The notes: generated by a model from the sequence alone, not told the origin. Shown: positions 26,207-35,950, numbered from the stretch's first letter. The stretch: DNA of 64,000 nt from Algisphaera agarilytica (GCF_014207595.1 NZ_JACHGY010000001.1:930001-994000), one strand, 5' to 3'. Program-made: numbers and translations.

Positions 26207-28051
26207 TCACGGCCGGGCGGCCAACTCCACCTCGAACGTCACCCGGCGGTTGCGCTGCTGGTCGGCCAGGGGCATCGTGTCGGGCACGATCGGCTGATCC
26301 GCCGCCATGCCCACCTCGACCATGATCGGCGGCGCCTGCATCCGTGAACGGATCATCTCGGCGACCGCGGCGGCCCGGGCCTGACTGAGTTCGAGGTTGC
26401 GTTGAGGGTCACCCGACAGGTCGGTGTGGCCGGTCACGATAAGTTTAAGCTCCATGCCGATGGCGTCGGCCGCGGCCTGAGCACCGGACACATCTTCGAG
26501 CAACTGCGAGGCCATGACCTCTTGCCCGTTCAAGTCCAGCGTGCTGCCCGAAGGCATATCGATGACACACGCCTCGATCCGACCGGCAAACACCTCGAGG
26601 TCTTCCATGTCCCGGTCGACCAGACCCGAGTCGTCGAACGAGGTCATGCCCGCCGTGACGAGTTGCGCCGAAAGCGAAAGCGTCCTTTCGATCCACGCGT
26701 GCGGTGCAAGGCCCTCGGCAATCAGGACCGAGCCTTCGGTGCGCAGGGTCACCGAGGCCGGAGGATCAAGCAGCTGCTCCGCCTGCTCCAACAACGTCGG
26801 CGGTTCGGGATCGAGCGCAGGCTCAGGTAGCGGGGACTCCTGGATCTGCACCGTGGGGTAGTGCTCCCAACGCTGGCTGACTTCTTCCGGATCGATCCCC
26901 GAGTTGGCCAGGATTTCGTCGGGCAGGTGCGCAGCATCCGGGCTGACCAAACCGCGGACCTCGGACCGGCCCCACCAGTTGTGGTCGTCTTCCACCAGCA
27001 TGATGCCCCGCGTGCGTTCGAGCTCGTAGACGTAGCCCGCCCATTGCCGATTCGACAACACCCCCGCGAGGACCGCCCAGAGGACCAACCCCAAAACAAC
27101 CGCCACGAAGATCAGGAACGCGGGAGACACCTTGCGTTTGGCCCCGGGCTGCGCCGCACTGACCAGGCAACGCTGGAGTTCGGGTTCGACCACTTCCATT
27201 TCCGAATCGTCGCCGGCAAACGTTTCGAGAAGCTCGCCGTGACGCAGGTGGATGTCTTCGAGCACCTGCTGGAACACCTCACGCAGCTCCGCCGGGGCCG
27301 AGCCCCGCACCGCCCCAGCGAGGATTGCGTGGGGCCCGCGCTCGACCCAGACCGTCACGCCGCCGACCTGCATGGTGCGTAGACCCGCCTGATCATCGGT
27401 GTTGAACGAATCGCGGACAAACTCGGTGATCGCCGTGAACATGCCCGAGACCAGCTGCTCGTCGCGCGTTTCCACGCCGTCCGCCGCGACGTGTTGCATC
27501 AACAAGCCCGACTCGGTGTGGATCAGAAACACCTGCTCCACGCGGTAACGCAGCGTATTCAGCAGCACGACCTCCGCGAACGGCTTGCCGGTCCGTGCCG
27601 CCTCCATCCGCCACTTCAACGACTTGATCGACAGGCTGTGCTCGAGCGTCTGGTTCAGTGACTGGACCGCACTGGCCAGGGCTTCGCTCACCGCCTTGCG
27701 GATCGCCGGGCCGATGACCGGGAACACCGCGTCGATCATGGGCTGGGGGTTGTTCTTGACCGAGGTTTGGATCGCCTCTTCCACCGTGCCCGACAGCGCA
27801 CGGCCGAGTTGATCGTCCTTCTGCTCGCGCAGCGTAATCGCCTGAGGCAGGAGCTCGGCGATGTCCTGGGCCTGCGCACGCGACGAGGCGAGGGTCTCGC
27901 GCAACTCGGCGAGCTCTTCTCGCTCGGGCCCAATCAACAACTCACGCAACTGAGCCAGCGTCTCGGCGTCACCCAACGGGCTGGGCGAGGACTGGCCCGG
28001 GGACTCCGCGGGAGACTCGGATGTTTTCGCGTTGTCGGACGGGTCATCCAT
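26207..28051 (-). CDS. Roadblock-like/OmpA-domain single-pass membrane protein
   Basis: About 614 residues from the ATG at 28051 (a GTG at 28063 is possible). Order: a polar N-terminus with a coiled coil (about 20-70), then a helical segment; a region around 145-290 whose text (VEQVFLIHTESGLLMQHVAA, LRTMQVGGVTVWVERGPHAI) reads like a roadblock/LC7 longin-type fold; one membrane helix at about 310-332 (FLIFVAVVLGLVLWAVLAGV); a periplasmic BON-like stretch; and a C-terminal OmpA peptidoglycan-binding domain (IVTGHTDLSGDPQRNLELSQ) from about 530. It would connect the cell wall to a cytoplasmic GTPase-binding region. The roadblock call is by text resemblance only. Confidence 0.75.
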   Translation of the reverse strand: MDDPSDNAKTSESPAESPGQSSPSPLGDAETLAQLRELLIGPEREELAELRETLASSRAQAQDIAELLPQAITLREQKDDQLGRALSGTVEEAIQTSVKNNPQPMIDAVFPVIGPAIRKAVSEALASAVQSLNQTLEHSLSIKSLKWRMEAARTGKPFAEVVLLNTLRYRVEQVFLIHTESGLLMQHVAADGVETRDEQLVSGMFTAITEFVRDSFNTDDQAGLRTMQVGGVTVWVERGPHAILAGAVRGSAPAELREVFQQVLEDIHLRHGELLETFAGDDSEMEVVEPELQRCLVSAAQPGAKRKVSPAFLIFVAVVLGLVLWAVLAGVLSNRQWAGYVYELERTRGIMLVEDDHNWWGRSEVRGLVSPDAAHLPDEILANSGIDPEEVSQRWEHYPTVQIQESPLPEPALDPEPPTLLEQAEQLLDPPASVTLRTEGSVLIAEGLAPHAWIERTLSLSAQLVTAGMTSFDDSGLVDRDMEDLEVFAGRIEACVIDMPSGSTLDLNGQEVMASQLLEDVSGAQAAADAIGMELKLIVTGHTDLSGDPQRNLELSQARAAAVAEMIRSRMQAPPIMVEVGMAADQPIVPDTMPLADQQRNRRVTFEVELAARP

Positions 28052-28126
28052 AGGCGGTGCCACCCCTAACCATCAAGATCGGGCCAGCCCCTGACCGCTG
28101 CACCCATGAACCCCTTAGCTGTCGAC

Positions 28127-28657
28127 CTACTCTTCTTCAGCCACCAGCGTGTCGGCCAAATGACGCAGCACCTCGGCCACCTCATCCCGGCTGGTCAGTT
28201 CGCTGCGGAGCTGGGTCATGGCTTCGGTCAACACCTCGGTCTGGCGCTGCTCGCTCCGGGCCAACTCGTCACGGATGGCTTTGGCTTCCTGGGCGATCTT
28301 GGCTTCCAGCGACTGCTGCGCCGCGGCGGCGGCGGATTCGAGTTCGGCGAGTCGGCCGGTGAGTTCAGCTTCCACCGCCTGGACGTGTTCGGTCCGCTCG
28401 GCAGCCTCGGCTTCCACCGATTCGCTCAGCGTGTCGATCTGCTTCTGCAGCTCGGAACGCAGCGACGCGATGGCTTTGTCCTGGTCCTTGCGGAGGGTGT
28501 CGATCTCCTTGGACAGACGTTTCTCGATGCCGTCAAAACGCTTTTCGCTCTGCCGGGCCTGAGTGCCAAACAGGATGTCGCGGACTTTATCGAGGCTCGC
28601 GGCATCGGGGTTGTCGTTAGATGGATTCGCCGAGTTCTTGCTGGTGGATTTAGCCAT
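28127..28657 (-). CDS. Coiled-coil protein of the GTPase operon
   Basis: About 176 residues and highly charged. A conserved-looking opening, DKVRDILFGTQARQSEKRF, precedes a nearly continuous coiled coil (about residues 40-155) with heptads in IEKRLSKEIDTLRKDQDKAI and AAAQQSLEAKIAQEAKAIRD. The C-terminal RDEVAEVLRHLADTLVAEEE may be a short helix for binding a partner. It has no signal peptide or membrane segment, so it is cytoplasmic. As the first gene of the operon with the OmpA-type protein and GTPase, it probably scaffolds or bridges them. No enzyme motif is present. Confidence 0.75.
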   Translation of the reverse strand: MAKSTSKNSANPSNDNPDAASLDKVRDILFGTQARQSEKRFDGIEKRLSKEIDTLRKDQDKAIASLRSELQKQIDTLSESVEAEAAERTEHVQAVEAELTGRLAELESAAAAAQQSLEAKIAQEAKAIRDELARSEQRQTEVLTEAMTQLRSELTSRDEVAEVLRHLADTLVAEEE

Positions 28658-28861
28658 GGAAGGTCGGTCAAGAGGATAGAGTCAGGTGAACACAGACCTT
28701 ACATCGGCCAGCACCTGGAAGCGAATGAGTATACCGGGTCCCCCCCAACACTCCATCGGTTCTGAACTTTTCGCAAGGATTTCCCCACGATCACCCGCAG
28801 ATGCACACGGATGCGGCTTTTTGCGAATGAAAAACGCCCCACGTAACCGACACGCCTAGGG

Positions 28862-29650
28862 CTAACCCTTAGCGTTCACCGAGTTCAGCCATTGGCGCAG
28901 GGTCTGCGCATCCGCCGCGAGGTTGCCCGGGTCGTTGTCACGTACGAACTCCAGCAGTGCAAACATCTCGCCGCCCTCCGCCAGACGCGGACAGGTCATC
29001 GCCTGACGCAGATACGTCGGCCACATCCCCTGGCCCTCGGCCAACGCGTGACGCTCGACGGTTTCCACGTCCCACTGGAACACATGCACCCCCACCAAGC
29101 GAGGCAGCGCCGTCTCCATGTCTTCCAGGCAATCCGCAAACGCCATGCGCTGGTGCGGCTGCCAATAGGTCTGAAACGCGGGGTGGTCCACCGCGTCGAA
29201 CAAGGCCTGCGCCGACTCCGCGGTGTCGGTCAGCGTTTTGCCGTGCCACTCGCAGGCGATGGTGATGCCCGCCTGATCCGCGACCTCGGCGGCGCTGCGC
29301 CCCGCATCCGCCACGCGTTTTCGCCAGTCCGCGTCTGCGTCGGCCGAACCCTTGTTCCCGCACCACACCCGGATGATCTTCGCGCCGAGCTCCGCGGCGG
29401 TGTCCACCGTCTTCTGCCACTCGTCCAGTTCGTTCACCCCGAGCCAGTGGTACGACCCGTAGGCCGCGACTTCGAGGCCGTGGTCGCGGGTGAGCTCGGC
29501 GACGTGGGCGGCGGTGCCCAGTTGGCCGACGGGCACATGGATGTCGCTGCCCCACTCGATGCCCTGGAGCTGGGTCTCCGCCGCCCAGTGGCAGACTTCC
29601 TCGGCAGACAGTTGGCGGAACGTGATGGAAACCAGACCGGGACGGATCAT
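28862..29650 (-). CDS. Sugar-phosphate isomerase/epimerase-like TIM-barrel protein
   Basis: About 262 residues, AP_endonuc_2-type (xylose-isomerase-like) barrel. Landmarks are SITFRQLSAEEVCHWAAETQ, the metal-ligand-type ITIACEWHGKTLTDT, LVGVHVFQWDVETVERHA near strand 7, and IEWGSDIHVPVG early. The start at 29650 fits the family N-terminus; the frame continues upstream through the tRNA-Leu gene, which cannot be coding. It probably interconverts a keto sugar or related cytoplasmic metabolite. The stop precedes a 200-base spacer containing no recognised gene. Confidence 0.8.
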   Translation of the reverse strand: MIRPGLVSITFRQLSAEEVCHWAAETQLQGIEWGSDIHVPVGQLGTAAHVAELTRDHGLEVAAYGSYHWLGVNELDEWQKTVDTAAELGAKIIRVWCGNKGSADADADWRKRVADAGRSAAEVADQAGITIACEWHGKTLTDTAESAQALFDAVDHPAFQTYWQPHQRMAFADCLEDMETALPRLVGVHVFQWDVETVERHALAEGQGMWPTYLRQAMTCPRLAEGGEMFALLEFVRDNDPGNLAADAQTLRQWLNSVNAKG

Positions 29651-29745
29651 GCGTAAACTCCTGGGTGGCGAGATACCCCAGTCTAGCCCGGCGGGTCGGC
29701 TTTGCGTTGTGCGCGACGAGCCGTAAACTGTGCGATCCGAGACAC

Positions 29746-29829
29746 GCCGGAGTGGCGGAATTGGCAGACGCGGTGGATTCAAAATCCACTGGTGGCAACA
29801 CCTTGTGGGTTCGAGTCCCACCTCCGGTA
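29746..29829 (+). tRNA. tRNA-Leu (CAA anticodon)
   Basis: An 84-base class II tRNA. The acceptor arm GCCGGAG pairs with CTCCGGT (ending in a G-U pair) plus discriminator A. The D arm (TGGCGGAATTGGCAGACG) is followed by an anticodon stem GTGGATT/AATCCAC with loop CAA anticodon, a variable arm (TGGTGGCAACACCTTG), and the T arm GTGGGTTCGAGTCCCAC. No CCA is encoded. The large variable arm and anticodon identify leucine. It lies divergent from the isomerase gene and is followed by a short T-run. Confidence 0.95.
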
Positions 29830-30000
29830 TTTTTAAGTCGTTTCAGATGATGGGTTCTTTTCGGGGTATTTGATCGAGTTGCGTGATTCCGTTTAGCCGA
29901 TCGCCTGCGCGGCGAGCGGCAGGTGCTCTGCCCCTGCACCCCGGAGGCAATTACGAGATTACCGAACCTTGCGAAACGCGATGGGGTAAAGATCGAGAGC

Positions 30001-30972
30001 ATGCGGCGACGATTCAAAATCTTCCGGCGAATCCTCTGTGCTCTTCTCGTCGCCTTGGCGGTGATCTTTGGGCCCTACCTGACGTCCCGGGCGCTGTCGC
30101 CGTTCCGTGTGGTGAGCAGCTACGAAGTGACGCCCTCTGTTGACGCCACCCCTACGGAACCCACCGCCCCGCTGCGTGTCGCCTGCTACAACATCGCCCA
30201 CGGGCGCGGGCTCGCCCAAGACAACTGGTCCGGCGGCACACCTGACGAGAGGATTCAACGCCTCAACGACATCGCCGAGCTCTTGAAAACCCTTGATGCC
30301 GATGTCGTGATACTCAATGAAGTGGACTTCGACGCGAGCTGGAGCAACCACGTCAATCAGGCCGAGTTTCTCGCCGAGGCCGCGGGCTACCCGTACGTGG
30401 CCGAGCAACGCAACCTCGATTTCCGGATGCTGTGGCGCACGTGGAAGTTCGGCAACGCGGTGCTCTCGCGTCACCCCATCACACGAAGCGAAGTCATCGA
30501 CTCCCCCGGTTTCTCGAACGCCGAAACCCTGCTGGCCGGGAAGAAGCGTGGCCTGGCCTGCACGATCGATTGGCACGGCCAAGGCATCCGCATCCTCGCC
30601 TCCCACCTCTCACACCGCAGCGAATCCCTACGCTCTCGCTCAATCGACCTGCTCATCGCCCCGCCGGACCTGCCCACGATCATCGCCGGCGACCTGAATT
30701 CCACGCCCACCGGCTTCCCCCGCAGCAAGCCCTCCGAAGACCACGGCAACGCCATCGACAAGATCGACGCTTCGGGCCTGTTCGCCCGGCGGCCCGTCGA
30801 TCCACCGACCGACCTGGCCGAGTTGACGTTTCACGCCGAGAAACCCATCAACGTGATCGACTGGATCATGATCACCCACGACCTCGCGTTCGAGGACTAC
30901 CGAGTCATCGACTCGCTATTGTCCGATCACCGCCCGATCGTGGCGGACCTGATCCTCAGCCCTGAGCAATGA
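30001..30972 (+). CDS. Endonuclease/exonuclease/phosphatase-family protein, membrane-anchored
   Basis: About 323 residues. A basic N-terminus (MRRRFKIFRRI) and hydrophobic segment (LCALLVALAVIFGPYL) look like a signal anchor, so the catalytic domain would be outside the cytoplasmic membrane. EEP-family motifs follow: VACYNIAHGRG, VVILNEVDFD, ILASHLSHRSE, IIAGDLNSTPTGFP and SDHRPIVADL, covering the metal-binding and catalytic Asp/His residues. Members hydrolyse nucleic acids, phosphoinositides or sphingomyelin, and the substrate is open here. The last 17 bases overlap the convergent helicase gene. Confidence 0.85.
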   Translation: MRRRFKIFRRILCALLVALAVIFGPYLTSRALSPFRVVSSYEVTPSVDATPTEPTAPLRVACYNIAHGRGLAQDNWSGGTPDERIQRLNDIAELLKTLDADVVILNEVDFDASWSNHVNQAEFLAEAAGYPYVAEQRNLDFRMLWRTWKFGNAVLSRHPITRSEVIDSPGFSNAETLLAGKKRGLACTIDWHGQGIRILASHLSHRSESLRSRSIDLLIAPPDLPTIIAGDLNSTPTGFPRSKPSEDHGNAIDKIDASGLFARRPVDPPTDLAELTFHAEKPINVIDWIMITHDLAFEDYRVIDSLLSDHRPIVADLILSPEQ

Positions 30973-33900
30973 AAACCGCGCCTTCGCGCTCTTCCAGAAT
31001 CCCTCGGCCCAACAACGCTTCAAGCTCACGTTCGATCACTTCGCGCAGGTTGCTGCGCGTGGAAGCGAAGCCCAGCAGGCGGGAGGATTCGATCACCGCG
31101 TCTTCTTTGCTGACGCCGATCGCGACGCGGGCCACGCTCTCGAGCGCAAACCGCACCTCGGCGGGCGGCAGGAACTCGGGCTTGCGTAGGCCCGGCGACT
31201 CGACGTCCGCCCGGCTTCGCACCTGCGACACCGTCGACACGCCGGGCAACGAGTAGAAGCCCAGGCCGTTCTCCAGCTTGCCCGCGTTCACCGCGTCGGC
31301 CAGGGCCGACTCGAGCAGCCGGGTGACCTTGCTGGTCATGCGGTCGACCTTGTAGATGTCCGCGGCGCGACGCATGACCTCTTCGCCGTGCACCGGCTCC
31401 TCGATCTCGACGACCTTGGTCACCAGCTCGATCAGCTGGAAGTTGTCGAGGTCCTCCAGGTCTTTGCGCGGCACCTTCTTGAAGCTCGCCTCGACGTACG
31501 GCCCACTCGGGATACCCGCAAAACGGTCGGTTTCCTGTTCGGGGTCAACCGCTTCACGCTCGATCACCGGGCGAGACTTGGCGGGTTTGCTGCCCGACTC
31601 GGCCTGACCCGCACGTGCCGATTCGACCGCGTCGAGGATCTTCTGCAGTTGTTCGTGCGGACGGTTGAACCAGTCGATCGACCACAGGCGGTGGATCGAC
31701 CAGCCGCGCATCTTCAGGATGAACTCCCGGCTCGAATCGCGTTCCCGGGCTGAGCGACACGCCCCGTAGCCCGGGCCATCGAGCGTGATGCCCAGAAGAT
31801 ATCGGCCGGGCGTCTCAGGATCGACGATCGCGAGGTCGACGTAGAACCCCGCTTCGCCGACATGGGCCTCGACGGTGTGGCCCGCCTCGGTGAGCGCATC
31901 GGCCACGCTTTGCTCGAACACGGACAGGTCGCCGAAGCGCTCGGGCGCTCGGCCGTCGAATGTGCCGGTCTGGGCGTAGCGGAGGAACGTGCGGAACGCG
32001 GCGGGGCCACGCTTGCTGACGCGCGAAAGGTCGATGTCGTCGGCCGTCATCGAGCTGAAGACTTCGAGGCGTTTCTTGGCCCGGGTGATGAGCACGTTGA
32101 GCCGGCGCTCGCCGCCATCGTTGGACAGCGGGCCGAAGTTCATGGTGAGATTGCCCTCTTCGTCCGGGCCGTAGCCGACGGAGATGAAGATCACGTCGCG
32201 CTCGTCGCCCTGGATGTTCTCCAGGTTCTTGACGAAGAACGGCTCCTCGGTGTCCTCGGCGAAGAAGCCTTCCACATCCTTGTTCTTCCGCCGCAGGTGT
32301 TCGATCTCGTCGAGGATCGCGTCACGCTGGCGGACGCTGAACGCCCCGACGCCCAGGGTTAGCTCGGGCGTCTCGGTAGCGTGACGCATGACGGCCTCGG
32401 CGATGGTCTGGGCCTCGACGCGGTGCGTCGCGGTGCCGCCGCGGTCGAAGTGGCCCTCGGTGATCTTGTGGAATCGCAGGCCGAGGTCCTCGGGGTCGCG
32501 GCGCGGACTGGGGATGACGAACAGGTTGCTCTCGTAGAACTCGCGATTGCTGACCGCGATGAGCGAGGGGTGCTGGCTGCGGTAGTGCCAACGCAGCATG
32601 GCGCTGGGCATGTTCTGGGCGGTGCACAGGCCCAGGATCGACTCGAGGTCGGAGGTGTCGAGCTCGGTGTCGTCGGTTTCGTCTTCGTCGCCGCCGGAGG
32701 TCATCGCGTCGAAGAACCGCGTCGGCGGGAGCTGTTTGTCATCACCGACGACCACGATCTGCTGGCACCGGCTGACGGCACCCAGCGCATCGACCGGGCG
32801 GACCTGCGAGGCCTCGTCCATCAGCATCAGGTCGAACTCGAGGCCGCCGGGCTCGAGGTACTGGGCGACCGACATCGGGCTCATCATGAAGACGGGCTTG
32901 ATCGCCTGGATCGCGAGGCCCGCTTCGCGCAGAAGCCGCCGCAGGGGCAGGTGCCGGCGTTTCTTCTGGAACTCGCGTCGCAGCAGGCCGACCTGGCCGA
33001 CCTCGCCGCCGCCGCGGGGCAGGCCGTCGTGGTGGGCGGTGGCGACTTCGTGGCGGGCAAGGGCGAGGCGGTCGCCGTCGAGCTTGCGGAACTGTTCGAG
33101 GGTGTGTTCGTGGCTCTCGCCGGTGAAGCGGGCGAGCTCGGGGTGGGCCTCGAAGGTGTGGCGGAGCAGGGCTTCGTAGTACGCCATGTCGAACGCGTGG
33201 GCGGCGTCGGCCGGGGCGCGTTCGCCGTCGTTGAGTTGTTCGACGAGTTGGGCCATGCCCAGCGCCTGGGCCGAGGCCCGGCGGTCGCGGACGCTGATCC
33301 AACGCGTCAGGCCGTCGGGTTGCTGCACCCATTCTTCAATACGTTTCGCCGCGAGGCCCAAAGCCACGTCGCTGACCTGCTCGACTCCGAATGCTTCGTT
33401 GAGGTCGAGCTGGACCGGGCCCGTCGCCGCCTCAAACGCCCGCCCCGCCGAGGCGACCGCGTCGTCGGCTTCATCCGCCAGCCCCGTCAACGGTGAAACG
33501 TCTTCGATCTTCGCCACCAGCTCCCGGCAGCGTTCCGCGTCGCCCTGTTCGTCGTTGCGGCGGTTCCAGCCGTGGAGCTTGCCCAGCGCATCCCAGTCGG
33601 ACGCTTCGCCGCGCCACATCGTGCCGAAGGCGTATCGGCCGATGGCGTCGTCGCGCTCGATGGCTTTCAGGGTCTTCTGCGCTTCGAGCAGTTGGTCGAC
33701 CAGCTTCAGGCGTTCTTCAAGCGGCTTGGGCGGCGGGCCGGTGAGCACCGCGGCGAGCTGGCGTTTGGCGCGTTTGTACGCCGGGTTGAGCCAACGCAGC
33801 CACGACTTGCCGAAGCTCGCCAGGTCCAGCCGGGTCTGCGTCAGGTCGGCGGACCAACCGGCGTCGTTGACCTTGCCGTCGAGCTGCTTGCGCACGGCGG

Positions 33901-35950
33901 TGAGGTTCAGGCCGTGCTCGACCAGCTCGGACAGTGCGGTGGCCTGCTGGGCCCAGACCTCGTTCTGGATCGCCTCGCGGTCGAGCATCGGCACCGCGGC
34001 GAGTCGGCGGGCGCGGCTCGACAGCGTCTGCGTATGCCCGGCCGTGGTTTGCGCGTCGTCTTCCAACGCATCCGCCAGCGCCCGCGCCTTGGTCTCGGCC
34101 CCGCGCAGCGACGCGGCGGCGCTCGGCAGCTTCTCGACCAGCCGCTGGAGGTCCATGGGCAGGATGCTGTCGATCGACGCGCCACGCCACGGGTGCTCGC
34201 CCGGCGTCCCCACCGTTTCGACCTGCTCGACAAACTCGCCCAGCGTCTGCCGGGCCGACTCGGCCTGGGCCGCGGTCCAGGCCGCGGGGTTGTCGAGGGT
34301 GAAGTCGGCTGGGGACACGCCCGCCGCGCGCAGCCGCACCAGCTCGCCGATCGCGTGGTACGGCGTCTCTTCCGACTCGCCGATCTCGGTATGCAGCGCC
34401 TTGGCGTGCTCGTTGAGCGTGTCGCGGGTCGAGGCGAGCTTCTCGAAGTAGGCCTCGGTGGCTTTGTGCTTCGGGCCGCCCAGGGCCAGCGTGTGTTCCA
34501 GGTCGTCGAGCACGGCACGCTTGCGGGCTTTGTGGGAGTGCAATTCGAGGCACATGTCGCCGATGCCCACGTTGGTTAGCCGGCGTTTGACGACCTCCAG
34601 CGCCGCCATCTTTTCGGCGACGAACAACACCTTCTTGCCCTCCTTCACCGCCGCGGCGATGAGGTTGGCGATGGTCTGCGACTTGCCGGTGCCGGGCGGG
34701 CCCTGGACGACCATGTTGCGGCCCTGCCGCACGCCCTCGACGGCGATGGCCTGCGACGTGTCGGCCGGGACAACGTGGATCATCTCTTCGGGGCCGATGA
34801 CCGTGTCCAGCATCACGTCCTCGGGCACAACCGGCTCGTGGTCCTGGAACCCGCTGTCACCGAGCAGTTGTTCGAGAAGCGGGTGCTCGGCGAGCTCTTT
34901 TTCGTCCTGCCAGTTCTCCGGATCGAGGTCGCGGTACATCAGGAATTTCGAAAACGAGAAGAACGACAGCACGATATCGTCGCCGAGCACTTCCCAGCCG
35001 TCGATGCCTTCGACGAGTTGGCGGACCTCGTCGATGTAAGTCGAAGGCTTAAAGTCGTCATCGAGTTCGGGAACCTCGGGCAGGTCCAGGCCGAACTCGG
35101 CCTTGAGCTTGGCCTGGAGCGAAAGGTTCGTCGTGATCTCGCTGTCGTCGTAGGTCAGCGAGAAGCGGGTACGGGCGTTTTTGCGTTCGAGGTGGACCGG
35201 GACCAGCAGCAGCGGCGCGTGGCGGGCCTTGTCCGGGCGCTCCTCCTCGTACCACTTGAGGAATCCCAGGGCCAGGAACAGCGTGTTGACGCCCTGCTCC
35301 TGCTGCGACGTGCGGGCGTCGTAGAACGTGCGAAGCAAACGCTTCTGCAAGTCCTCGGCGTTGAGCATGGTCTGCAGCTTGCGGTCGGTCAGTCGGGCCG
35401 GGTCGATCTCGGGGGCGTCTTCTTCATCCTCGGCCTCGCCTTCCGCAGCCTCCTCCACGGACGCAGACTCTTCTTCGGAATCCCCCGCTTCCGCATCGCG
35501 GAAGATCGCCCCGGCGGAGCCTTCCTCGACCTCGGGTAGCGATTCCACCTCGGCCTCGGGCTCCGGCTCGGCGGGTGTTTCGACGGGCTCGACTTCGCTT
35601 TCTTCCTTCTCGGGGGCGGGCACGAACGACAGCGCGTTGCCCTTATCCACCAGCAGGTGGAAGACCGCGTCGGACTGTTCATCCACGATCTCCAGCGCAC
35701 GTGAACGCTTACGCCGACGCGGCGTGTTGAGCAGGCGGTTGCGGGTGGAGAGTTCCAGCAGGTCCTGCCGGGCGGCGTCGAGCCGGCGGACCAGGGGTGA
35801 GGCCGTGGGGGCCTCGGCCTTCACATCCAGGAGCGACGCGGGAACGGCTTCCGGCGTATCGGCCGAGGCGGCATCCGCCGGGGTTTCGGGAGAGGGGTCT
35901 GGGGCGTTTTCCGGGGGCAGGGCGTTGGCATCGTCGGTCACGGCAGGCAC
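30956..35950 (-). CDS. DUF4011-SF1 helicase-Vsr-like nuclease, candidate phage defence
   Basis: About 1664 residues from a GTG start. DUF4011-type N-terminus (LLELSTRNRLLNTPRRRKR) contains an acidic low-complexity insertion near residues 110-195. The SF1 helicase core spans about 400-1300: Walker A GPPGTGKSQTIAN near 417, Walker B LMLMDEASQV near 1042, GDDKQLPPT near 1072, the motif RLNVLITRAKKRLEVF near 1287. Residues about 1360-1440 (GFYVDLAIVDP, GITLDGPGYG, RGWSIHRLW) read as a Vsr/DUF559-type nuclease domain, followed by a DUF3320-like domain (about 1490-1570). Such DUF4011-helicase-Vsr proteins are reported as single-gene antiviral candidates (Hhe); assignment here is by domain order only. 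Confidence 0.82.
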   Translation of the reverse strand: MPAVTDDANALPPENAPDPSPETPADAASADTPEAVPASLLDVKAEAPTASPLVRRLDAARQDLLELSTRNRLLNTPRRRKRSRALEIVDEQSDAVFHLLVDKGNALSFVPAPEKEESEVEPVETPAEPEPEAEVESLPEVEEGSAGAIFRDAEAGDSEEESASVEEAAEGEAEDEEDAPEIDPARLTDRKLQTMLNAEDLQKRLLRTFYDARTSQQEQGVNTLFLALGFLKWYEEERPDKARHAPLLLVPVHLERKNARTRFSLTYDDSEITTNLSLQAKLKAEFGLDLPEVPELDDDFKPSTYIDEVRQLVEGIDGWEVLGDDIVLSFFSFSKFLMYRDLDPENWQDEKELAEHPLLEQLLGDSGFQDHEPVVPEDVMLDTVIGPEEMIHVVPADTSQAIAVEGVRQGRNMVVQGPPGTGKSQTIANLIAAAVKEGKKVLFVAEKMAALEVVKRRLTNVGIGDMCLELHSHKARKRAVLDDLEHTLALGGPKHKATEAYFEKLASTRDTLNEHAKALHTEIGESEETPYHAIGELVRLRAAGVSPADFTLDNPAAWTAAQAESARQTLGEFVEQVETVGTPGEHPWRGASIDSILPMDLQRLVEKLPSAAASLRGAETKARALADALEDDAQTTAGHTQTLSSRARRLAAVPMLDREAIQNEVWAQQATALSELVEHGLNLTAVRKQLDGKVNDAGWSADLTQTRLDLASFGKSWLRWLNPAYKRAKRQLAAVLTGPPPKPLEERLKLVDQLLEAQKTLKAIERDDAIGRYAFGTMWRGEASDWDALGKLHGWNRRNDEQGDAERCRELVAKIEDVSPLTGLADEADDAVASAGRAFEAATGPVQLDLNEAFGVEQVSDVALGLAAKRIEEWVQQPDGLTRWISVRDRRASAQALGMAQLVEQLNDGERAPADAAHAFDMAYYEALLRHTFEAHPELARFTGESHEHTLEQFRKLDGDRLALARHEVATAHHDGLPRGGGEVGQVGLLRREFQKKRRHLPLRRLLREAGLAIQAIKPVFMMSPMSVAQYLEPGGLEFDLMLMDEASQVRPVDALGAVSRCQQIVVVGDDKQLPPTRFFDAMTSGGDEDETDDTELDTSDLESILGLCTAQNMPSAMLRWHYRSQHPSLIAVSNREFYESNLFVIPSPRRDPEDLGLRFHKITEGHFDRGGTATHRVEAQTIAEAVMRHATETPELTLGVGAFSVRQRDAILDEIEHLRRKNKDVEGFFAEDTEEPFFVKNLENIQGDERDVIFISVGYGPDEEGNLTMNFGPLSNDGGERRLNVLITRAKKRLEVFSSMTADDIDLSRVSKRGPAAFRTFLRYAQTGTFDGRAPERFGDLSVFEQSVADALTEAGHTVEAHVGEAGFYVDLAIVDPETPGRYLLGITLDGPGYGACRSARERDSSREFILKMRGWSIHRLWSIDWFNRPHEQLQKILDAVESARAGQAESGSKPAKSRPVIEREAVDPEQETDRFAGIPSGPYVEASFKKVPRKDLEDLDNFQLIELVTKVVEIEEPVHGEEVMRRAADIYKVDRMTSKVTRLLESALADAVNAGKLENGLGFYSLPGVSTVSQVRSRADVESPGLRKPEFLPPAEVRFALESVARVAIGVSKEDAVIESSRLLGFASTRSNLREVIERELEALLGRGILEEREGAVFIAQG

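Noticed and set aside
28785-28830. CGCAGATGCACACGGATG-like words suggesting another dispersed repeat
   Set aside because: Only one arm is present and no second copy is seen in the window.
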